From Chloroflexota bacterium (GTDB lineage: Bacteria; Chloroflexota; Anaerolineae; Ardenticatenales; Ardenticatenaceae), in assembly GCA_003520455.1 (NCBI GenBank), contig DOUV01000162.1, positions 3,182 through 18,634 on the forward strand: 15,453 nucleotides of DNA. The letters are read 5' to 3'. Both the position numbers and the translations under genes were made by a program. A model generated the notes under the pieces. That model worked only from the letters and a program-made list of their open reading frames with translations. It had not been told where the DNA came from and did no database searches. Positions 7,158 to 12,630 of this stretch are shown here, piece by piece. Within the stretch, counting starts at the first letter, position 1, and each line of letters starts with the position of its first letter.

Positions 7158-7984
7158 GCCAGCTGAACCCAACACGAAGAGCATTCTTCGCCCGATGGCA
7201 CAAACCGGTTATCGGGATGGTCCATCTGCTGCCGTTGCCAGGATCGGAGGGCTATCACGGAGGCGGTTTACGGCCGATCATCGACCGGGCACTTTCCGAA
7301 GCACGAACGCTGGTGGCTGGCGGGGTGGATGCTATTCTCATTCAGAATGCAGGCGATCTTCCGCCTACGCCTGACGGTGGACCGGAAACAATCGCGTATA
7401 TGAGCGTCATCGGCGCCCTGCTCCGTCGCGAGATTGCCTGCCCGTTGGGCGTGAACATCCTTGCGAATGGCTCAGCCTCGGCACTCGCCGTCGCCCACGC
7501 CATCGGGGCATCATTCGTCCGGATCAAAGTCTACATAGGTGCCGCACTGACGTCGGAGGGTCTTGTCACCGGGAACGCTCACGGGACTCTTGCGTTCCGC
7601 CGCCGTATCGATGCTGAGGAGATCGCTATTGCCGCCGACATCTATGACCGCACAAGTGCACCGATCGGAGAGATGCCGATCGGGGTGGTCGCCGACCTCG
7701 CGTTCCGCTATGGTCGCGCCGACGCTTTGGTCGTAACGGGCTACTCAGTGGAGGATGCTTTACAGCGCGTTCGCGAAGTGAAAAGCACCGTACCAATGGC
7801 TATAGTTCTTGCGGGCGGCGGAACATCGGCTACCAACATCGGCGAATTCATGCAGCACTGTGATGGGGTCATCGTGGGATCCAGCGTGAAGGACACCGGC
7901 CGCTTCGTTGGCACCGTCGATCCAGGGCGGCTAGCCATGTATATGGACGCGGTTGCCACGGCGCGAGCAAGAATGGCCGTCTGA
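7154..7984 (+). CDS. BtpA/SgcQ-family protein
   Basis: The 276-aa protein is a TIM-barrel-like member of the BtpA family, recognised by KPVIGMVHLLPLPGS near residues 17-31, GGVDAILIQNAGD near 56-68, PLGVNILAN near 97-105, FVRIKVYIGA and the C-terminal GVIVGSSVKDTG. The family is named after cyanobacterial BtpA, linked to photosystem I, but most members occur in non-photosynthetic bacteria, including SgcQ of the E. coli sgc operon. A nucleotide- or sugar-phosphate-related role is assumed, not proven. GTG 7154 overlaps the M42 stop (GTGA) and has GGGAG at 7142-7146. Overlap with an M42 gene parallels the sgcX/sgcQ association. It is the last intact gene of the operon. Confidence 0.9.
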   Translation: MSQLNPTRRAFFARWHKPVIGMVHLLPLPGSEGYHGGGLRPIIDRALSEARTLVAGGVDAILIQNAGDLPPTPDGGPETIAYMSVIGALLRREIACPLGVNILANGSASALAVAHAIGASFVRIKVYIGAALTSEGLVTGNAHGTLAFRRRIDAEEIAIAADIYDRTSAPIGEMPIGVVADLAFRYGRADALVVTGYSVEDALQRVREVKSTVPMAIVLAGGGTSATNIGEFMQHCDGVIVGSSVKDTGRFVGTVDPGRLAMYMDAVATARARMAV

Positions 7985-8032
7985 AACTCTCGCACAGGAC
8001 CAGGGAGCCAACCGTTCTTCCGGGATTTACGC

Positions 8033-8250
8033 ATGATGCACGAAGATATTCTCGTCGAGCGCGAGGGATCGCTCGCAATTGTGATACTGAACCGGCCTGA
8101 AACCTGGCAACCGTTCTAGAGAACCTTGGCCCCCGTGAGCTCTCACCCGAGCAGGAAGCGCTCCCGCTCGCCTGCTTTGACACCGACGATTTTCAGGAAG
8201 GACGCCGGGCGTTTCTCCAGAAGGGTACGCCCAGTTTTCGGGGGAAATGA
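8033..8250 (+). pseudogene. Enoyl-CoA hydratase/isomerase, internally deleted
   Basis: The first 23 or so codons (ATG 8033 or 8036) encode the classic crotonase start EDILVEREGSLAIVILNRPE and then hit TAG at 8117-8119. In another frame, open from 8101 to TGA 8248-8250, follows a crotonase C-terminus: ACFDTDDFQEGRRAFLQKG, then PSFRGK. Roughly 190 residues of the usual 260 are missing, including the oxyanion-hole and catalytic Glu regions. Both original ends survive, so this is an internal deletion with a frameshift and not a terminal truncation. The junction lies near the CTAG at 8116-8119. The gene starts about 48 bases after the BtpA stop. Confidence 0.82.
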
Positions 8251-8254
8251 TCGA

Positions 8255-8616
8255 ATGAGAAGCGGCTTCGCACTCGAGGGGATGCGCGTCTTAGAGCTCA
8301 GTCAGGTGATGGCCGGTCCCTACTGCTGTCTTTTGTTGGCCGATATGGGGGCAGACGTCGTCAAGATTGAAAAGCCGGCTGGTGGTGACGATTCGCGGCG
8401 GATGGGACCGCCATTTATCGGTGGAGAGTCGGCCGCATTCCTGGCAATGAATCGCAACAAGCGCAGCGTCGTGGTCGATCTCAAAACTGAGCGGGGTGTC
8501 GCGCTCGTGCGCGAGATGGCGCAGCACTGCGAGCACATACAAATCAGGTACTGCGAGAGTTTGGACTCAACGAACGCGAGATTGCGGAGTTACGTGAGAC
8601 GGGAATCGTCCAGTAA
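8255..8616 (+). pseudogene. CaiB/BaiF family III CoA-transferase, internally deleted
   Basis: ATG 8255 opens about 92 residues of a family III CoA-transferase N-terminus: LEGMRVLELSQVMAGPYC, LLADMGADVVKIEKPAGGD, then NRNKRSVVVDLKTERG. After REMAQHC (about 8530) the frame turns to nonsense. In a neighbouring frame, 8548-8616 encodes a typical CaiB tail: VLREFGLNEREIAELRETG, then IVQ and TAA at 8614-8616. About 280 residues of a usual near-400 are gone, including the catalytic Asp region. The start is 5 bases after the end of the hydratase remnant, so operon spacing is kept. The N-terminal frame stays open to 8638, so a non-functional peptide could be produced. Confidence 0.82.
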
Positions 8617-8687
8617 CCGGAGGCACGCGCGATCCTGATCATGATCATTCACGACACGACGTTGATGCAGACCAACTAACCGCCCTG

Positions 8688-8741
8688 GTCACCCTGAGCG
8701 ACGCTCGAAGATTCCTGGAGACTCGCTCCGCTCAGTATGAC
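8688..8741. repeat. Dispersed palindromic repeat (GTCAccCTGAGCG type)
   Basis: Outer arms GTCACCCTGAGCG (8688-8700) and CGCTCAGTATGAC (8729-8741) are inverted copies with two mismatches. The inner part (GACGCTCGAAG to CTCGCTC) is also partly complementary. Repeats of the form GTCA-CTGAGCG-CGCTCAG-TGAC are widespread intergenic palindromes in many bacterial genomes. This one lies just after the decayed CoA-transferase. It may act as an imperfect transcription barrier. Confidence 0.65.
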
Positions 8742-8877
8742 CTGCGTAGGCGCACCTTCCTGGGTCACGGAGCTGACTCCGGGCGACAGGCGGTTGCAGC
8801 ATTATCGCCGGCCTGCCCCGTTCCGGGTTCGGGCACCCGCCGCCGAATGACGGGTGCGTTCGGCACACAGCCCTGTT

Positions 8878-8906
8878 TTGACAGAAAGGGCACAGCGGAG
8901 TAACAT
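8878..8906 (+). promoter_or_regulatory. Sigma-70-type promoter
   Basis: A perfect -35 box TTGACA (8878-8883) is followed by a 17-base spacer and a -10 TAACAT (8901-8906). Transcription would start near 8912-8914 and read the short ORF at 8977, the structured segment at 9102-9204 and then mgtE. It is the best promoter match I noticed in the window, and is assigned from the two boxes and the spacing only. Confidence 0.55.
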
Positions 8907-8976
8907 CCGGCCGTCTGCGCTGCAACGAGCCTTTCTGCGTGCGCGACAGGGTATTCGAGTCCAGAGGAGAACCGTT

Positions 8977-9090
8977 GTGACCACCGCGCTCGACGCGGAC
9001 AGTCCTAGTCCGGTGACAACTCAACAGGGGGAGCATCAACCCGACGGGGGCGCTGCACGAGCCGGATGGTCGAGGTGCGCCTCTGACTAG
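8977..9090 (+). CDS. Very short ORF with good ribosome binding site (leader peptide or gene stub)
   Basis: A GTG at 8977 preceded by AGAGGAGA (8963-8970, six bases away) opens 37 codons ending in TGA at 9088-9090. The predicted peptide is hydrophilic, rich in Pro, Gly, Asp, Ser and Ala, with no membrane segment and no motif I recognise. It lies about 65 bases downstream of the promoter at 8878-8906 and just before the structured region at 9102-9204. It could be a regulatory leader peptide for mgtE, the 5' stub of a gene lost by deletion like its neighbours, or chance. There is no protein-family support. Confidence 0.3.
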   Translation: MTTALDADSPSPVTTQQGEHQPDGGAARAGWSRCASD

Positions 9091-9101
9091 CCACTGATTT
9101 A

Positions 9102-9204
9102 CGTACGGCCTCGGTGCCGTGCGTCCTCACCTGGCACCTCCGTGCCCGCCATCGGGATGTTGCGTCCCCGGCGGGCATTTTATTTGCCCCTTGTCGGAGG
9201 TGCC
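9102..9204 (+). ncRNA. Candidate structured leader (attenuator/riboswitch-like) upstream of mgtE
   Basis: Hairpin 1 is CGTACGGC (9102-9109) with GCCGTGCG (9116-9123), eight pairs including one G-U. A perfect 10-bp inverted repeat GGCACCTCCG (9133-9142) / CGGAGGTGCC (9195-9204) encloses a terminator-type hairpin. Bases 9133-9138 could instead pair with GGTGCC (9113-9118), and 9133-9137 with GTGCC (9142-9146). These pairings exclude one another, as in attenuators. The right arm ends in GGAGG (9197-9201), placed like a ribosome binding site for an ATG at 9207, so folding could also mask it. It matches no riboswitch class I recognise. Confidence 0.4.
9144..9186 (+). terminator. Rho-independent-terminator-like hairpin
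   Basis: GCCCGCC (9144-9150) pairs with GGCGGGC (9170-9176). The inner CGGGA and TCCC can extend the stem around a short loop. ATTTTATTT follows directly, an imperfect U-tract. It may simply end the transcript of the 37-codon ORF, or work as the terminator arm of a regulated mgtE leader. Confidence 0.6.
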
Positions 9205-9385
9205 GCATGCTCTTCCTCACCGGTGCCGGCGCACGCTCGGGCTGGCCGCCTTCCGCCGCGTCACCTGGAGCCACAGAGAGCCGTGGTCGTCGCAGGGCCC
9301 TGCACACAGCCCTGCACCCTCCCTTATGCTGCCCGGTCGGTTCATCGCCGCTTGCACCTGACTAAGACCTTCACCGATTCTGTGC

Positions 9386-9483
9386 CGAGAACATCGGTCA
9401 AGGAGTCGCCATGGACGCGTGGTTCGGAGACTTCCGAAGTCTCGGAAGACTTCGGAAGTCTGACTCCTTGACCGGCGCTCTAG
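9386..9483. mobile_element. MITE-like inverted-repeat element, copy 2 (abuts mgtE)
   Basis: The right 37 bases (about 9447-9483) match the right end of the copy at 5546-5703 except for three bases: AGACTTCGGAAGTCTGA, CTC instead of GGA, then CTTGACCGGCGCTCTAG. The left end is degraded: CGAGAACATCGGTCAAG (9386-9402) differs from the expected terminal repeat at 4 of 17 positions. Inner arms CGGTCAAGGAGTC (9395-9407) and GACTCCTTGACCG (9461-9473) are perfectly complementary. AGACTTCCGAAGTCT and its inverted copy are only four bases apart. There is no transposase. It ends 14 bases before the mgtE start. Confidence 0.75.
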
Positions 9484-9497
9484 AAAGAGAGACGTCC

Positions 9498-10862
9498 ATG
9501 GACCAAACGATTTCGATCCAGGACCTGGTTGCGCGCATCGAGACACTCGTGGCTACCGACGGTAGCAACAAAGCCGCCCTGCGGGAACTGCTTGGTGAGT
9601 TCCACCCCGCCGACATCGCCGAGGTGATGGACGAGTTGAGCGACCAGGCGGCGCTGGCGGTCTTCAACCTGCTGCCCAGGCAGGTCGCCAGCGAGGTCCT
9701 CGATGAGACCGATCTGGAGATTGCCCGCTTCATCTTTGAAGAGCTTCCGAATGAACGGCTGGCCGATCTGCTCGAAGAGCTTCCTATGGATGACGCGGCC
9801 CGCCTGCTGGCCGAGCTGCCCGACGCGACCGCCCAAGACCTCATCCAGCTCATGCAACCCGAGGAGGCCGCCGATGTCCGCGACCTGCTGGCCTATCCTG
9901 AGGAGACGGCCGGGCGCCTGATGACGAGCCACTTCGTCCGGTTGCGCAGCACCTGGACCGTGGGCAAAACCTCCGACTACCTGCGACACCTGGATCCCGA
10001 GACGGAAACCATCACCTACCTCTACGCCGTGGATGAGGCCGACCGCCTGGTAGGCGTGGTCCCAATGCGCGCGATGCTCACAGCCCGGCCGGAGCAAACC
10101 ATCGCCGAGATCATGAACCCGCGGGTCGTCTCGGTTCGGGTCGACACCGACCAGGAAGAGCTGGCGGAAGTTGTGGCCAAGTATGATTTCTTCGCCATCC
10201 CGGTGGTGGATGCCGAGGGACGCCTGGTCGGCATCGTCACCGTGGACGATGTGGTCGATATTCTCGAGGAGGAGGCCACCGAGGATATCCAGCGCCTGGG
10301 CGGCTCCGAGCCGCTCGACCAACCCTACTTCACCGTGCCGGTCCCCTACATCGCGCGCAAACGTATCGGCTGGCTGCTGCTGCTCTTCGTGGCCGAGACC
10401 TTCACGGGCAGTGTTCTGCGCTTCTTCGAGAATGAGTTGGCTCAAGTGGTCGCGCTATCTTTCTTCATCCCGCTTCTGATTGGTACGGGCGGCAATGCCG
10501 GCTCTCAGACCGTCAGCACCATCATTCGCGCCCTGGCGGTGGGAGAGATCGAGTGGCGCGATGCATTGCGGGTGCTGGGACGCGAATTTTCGACCGGGCT
10601 GCTGGTTGGCGTGCTGTTGGGGGTTTTCGGCTTTGGCCGGGCGCTGCTCTGGGGGACGGGTATTCCGCTGGCCCTGGTGGTTGGATTCACCCTGCCGGCG
10701 ATCGTCACCTGGGCCAACACGGTGGGGAGCCTCGTGCCGCTCCTGGCGGAGAAAGTCGGGCTCGACCCGACGGTGATCTCAGCACCGCTCATCACCACCG
10801 TCGTGGATGCGACCGGCCTGGCGATCTACTTCCTGGTCGCCAAAGCGGTCTTAGGGCTGTGA
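9498..10862 (+). CDS. mgtE: MgtE-type magnesium transporter
   Basis: This is a homodimeric inner-membrane Mg2+ (also Co2+) channel/transporter gated by cytosolic Mg2+. The 454-aa protein has the superhelical MgtE N-domain (about 20-130), two CBS domains (about 135-200 and 205-265, the second with FFAIPVVDAEGRLVGIVTVDD) and a C-terminal membrane domain (about 290-454). Conserved channel elements are GTGGNAGSQ (residues 329-337) and the pore Asp equivalent D437 in VVDATGLAIYF. I chose ATG 9498, preceded by an AG-rich AAGAGAGA. An upstream ATG at 9411 in the same frame would add 29 residues translated from the inverted-repeat element and is unlikely. It is followed by an ABC transporter 22 bases later. 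It is probably controlled by the long leader described upstream. Confidence 0.95.
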   Translation: MDQTISIQDLVARIETLVATDGSNKAALRELLGEFHPADIAEVMDELSDQAALAVFNLLPRQVASEVLDETDLEIARFIFEELPNERLADLLEELPMDDAARLLAELPDATAQDLIQLMQPEEAADVRDLLAYPEETAGRLMTSHFVRLRSTWTVGKTSDYLRHLDPETETITYLYAVDEADRLVGVVPMRAMLTARPEQTIAEIMNPRVVSVRVDTDQEELAEVVAKYDFFAIPVVDAEGRLVGIVTVDDVVDILEEEATEDIQRLGGSEPLDQPYFTVPVPYIARKRIGWLLLLFVAETFTGSVLRFFENELAQVVALSFFIPLLIGTGGNAGSQTVSTIIRALAVGEIEWRDALRVLGREFSTGLLVGVLLGVFGFGRALLWGTGIPLALVVGFTLPAIVTWANTVGSLVPLLAEKVGLDPTVISAPLITTVVDATGLAIYFLVAKAVLGL

Positions 10863-10884
10863 GCCAGGCAACGAGGAGACGTCC

Positions 10885-12627
10885 ATGCAAATGCGACCAC
10901 GAAACTGGGCTTTGCCAAACATCTTTGGAGCGGGAAGCAGCGTCGAGCGCCCCTGGAGCATTGCGGACCTGCTGGTGCTGGGGGGCGTGGGCGCACTCCT
11001 GGGCGCCGGGGTCTGGCTGGCTGTGAATACTCCATCTGTAGTGCGCGGGCCCGTGATCAATCTGGCTCCTACCGCCCTGCCCTGGTACGCCCTGCTTTCG
11101 GTGGGGCGGATGGCCGCCGCCTACGCGCTTTCGATGGTCTTCACCCTCATCTACGGATCGGCGGCGGCCCACAGCCGGCGCGCCGCGGCGGTGCTGCTCC
11201 CGCTGATCGACGTGCTCCAGTCCATCCCGATCCTGAGCTTCCTCCCGGTGGTGCTCCTGGTGCTGATCGCCATCTTTCCCGAGCGCGTGGGGGTCGAGCT
11301 GGCTGCTATCATGCTGATCTTCACCAGCCAGGTCTGGAACCTGACCTTCAGCTTCTACCAGGCGCAAACCACAATCCCCACCGAGTTGCGCGAGGCCGCG
11401 GCGATCTTCCAGCTGTCGCCCTGGCTGCGCTTCCGGCGGTTGGAGTTGCCGTTCGCCGCCATTCCCCTGATCTGGAATAGCATGATGAGCTGGGCCGGGG
11501 GCTGGTTCTTCTTGATGGCGGCGGAGATCTTCACCCTCGGCCCGCGCGATTTCCGCCTGCCCGGCTTGGGTGCCTACCTCCACACCGCCGCCGACGAGGA
11601 CAACCTCCCCGCGCTCCTCATGGGGCTGCTGGCGCTTGTGACGGTGATCGTGCTGCTCGATCAGCTCGTCTGGCGCCCACTATTGGCCTGGGCCGATAAG
11701 TTCAAGCTTGAGACCGTGGGGGGCGCCGAGCCCCCGGCGTCGTGGGCCTATGAGGTGCTCAGCCGAGCGAGACTGATGGCGACCCTCGGACGGACGGTGT
11801 GGCATCCGCTGGTGAGTCGGCTGGACCAGCGGCTCGCGAGGCAGCCCGCGCGAGAGGACGAGCCGGAAGCGACCCGGGCGGTACGACGGGGGCTCCTGCC
11901 GCTGCTGCTCGCGGCTCTGGCCCTCTTCGCTGGCTACTGGGCTGTGCGCGCCGGGCTGCTGCTGGCACAGATGCGAGGGACAGAGTGGGTTCAGATCGCT
12001 GCGGGCACCGCGGCGACCCTGGGACGCGTCACGCTGTCGCTGGTCATTGCCCTGGCCTGGACCGTGCCGCTGGGCGTGGCCATTGGGCTCAACCCCCGGC
12101 TGGCGGCGCGGCTGGGGCCGGTCGTCCAGGTGATCGCCTCCGTGCCGGCCACGGCGCTCTTTCCGGTGATTCTGCTGGCGTTCCTGCGGCTCCCGGCGGG
12201 TCTTAACCTGGCAGCGGTCCTGCTCATGCTGCTGGGCACCCAGTGGTACCTGCTCTTCAACGTGATCGCCGGCGCGGCTGCTATTCCGCGCGACCTGCGC
12301 GATATGAGCGCCATGCTTGGCTTGAGCCGCCGGCAGCGTTGGCGCACGCTGCTCCTGCCGGCCATCTTCCCCTTCCTCATCACCGGCGCCATCACGGCCA
12401 GCGGCGGCGCCTGGAACGCCAGCATCGTCGCCGAGTACGTAACCTTTGGCGGCCAGACTCGCAGCGTGACCGGGTTGGGGGCGCTGATCGCGGCGGCGAC
12501 CGCCGAGGCCAACTACCCACTGCTCCTGGCCGCGACCCTGACCATGATCGCCACGGTGGTCATCATCAACCGCCTGGTGTGGCGCCGGCTCTACGCCGTC
12601 GCCGAAACTCGTTTTCGAATCGAGTAG
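10885..12627 (+). CDS. ABC transporter permease, two fused membrane units (duplicated-permease type)
   Basis: The 580-aa integral membrane protein contains two binding-protein-dependent permease units in one chain. Unit 1 spans about residues 25-260, with its EAA coupling loop at ELREAAAIF (from E167). A charged linker lies at about 265-330. Unit 2 spans about 335-575, with its coupling loop at DLRDMSAMLGLS (from D470). The chain therefore supplies a complete membrane pore. The units resemble TauC/SsuC-type permeases (nitrate, sulfonate, taurine), and duplicated permeases of this kind are known as an uncharacterised anion-transporter group. GAGGAG at 10873-10878 lies six bases before ATG 10885. 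The ATPase follows three bases after the stop. No solute-binding protein is encoded nearby, so the substrate is open. Linkage to mgtE hints at an ion-related role. Confidence 0.9.
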   Translation: MQMRPRNWALPNIFGAGSSVERPWSIADLLVLGGVGALLGAGVWLAVNTPSVVRGPVINLAPTALPWYALLSVGRMAAAYALSMVFTLIYGSAAAHSRRAAAVLLPLIDVLQSIPILSFLPVVLLVLIAIFPERVGVELAAIMLIFTSQVWNLTFSFYQAQTTIPTELREAAAIFQLSPWLRFRRLELPFAAIPLIWNSMMSWAGGWFFLMAAEIFTLGPRDFRLPGLGAYLHTAADEDNLPALLMGLLALVTVIVLLDQLVWRPLLAWADKFKLETVGGAEPPASWAYEVLSRARLMATLGRTVWHPLVSRLDQRLARQPAREDEPEATRAVRRGLLPLLLAALALFAGYWAVRAGLLLAQMRGTEWVQIAAGTAATLGRVTLSLVIALAWTVPLGVAIGLNPRLAARLGPVVQVIASVPATALFPVILLAFLRLPAGLNLAAVLLMLLGTQWYLLFNVIAGAAAIPRDLRDMSAMLGLSRRQRWRTLLLPAIFPFLITGAITASGGAWNASIVAEYVTFGGQTRSVTGLGALIAAATAEANYPLLLAATLTMIATVVIINRLVWRRLYAVAETRFRIE

Positions 12628-12630
12628 CCC

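Larger units (their letters stand above)
8617..9497. other. Long non-coding leader / decay region before mgtE
   Basis: I see no family-recognisable protein here. Immediately after the CoA-transferase stop, the same frame continues to TAA at about 8678 with an unrecognised Ile/Thr-rich peptide, which may be another gene tail. The rest holds a dispersed inverted repeat (8688-8741), a 7-bp-stem hairpin (8833-8839/8851-8857), a promoter (8878-8906), a 37-codon ORF (8977-9090), structured RNA-like sequence (9102-9204), a GCAGGGCCCTGC palindrome (9292-9303) and a second MITE-like copy (9386-9483). Confidence 0.6.

Noticed and set aside
9090..9204. M-box (Mg2+) riboswitch before mgtE
   Set aside because: AGGTGAGG, reminiscent of the M-box start, occurs only on the minus strand (complement of CCTCACCT near 9125-9132), which is the wrong direction for mgtE. 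Other M-box parts are not seen.
9207..9365. Short ORF from ATG 9207 with GGAGG at 9197-9201
   Set aside because: The ribosome binding site is good, but the 52-residue Ala/Pro/Arg-rich translation has no recognisable feature. It is kept only as a possible part of the leader mechanism.
9352..9381. Second promoter for mgtE (TTGCAC at 9352)
   Set aside because: No acceptable -10 box at 16-18 bases spacing (CGATTC/GATTCT only).
9411..9497. Extended N-terminus of MgtE from ATG 9411
   Set aside because: The extra 29 codons translate the MITE-like repeat. ATG 9498 has a better context and matches the usual MgtE start.
9480..10445. Minus-strand open frame of 321 codons
   Set aside because: It is antisense to mgtE and the translation has no family features.
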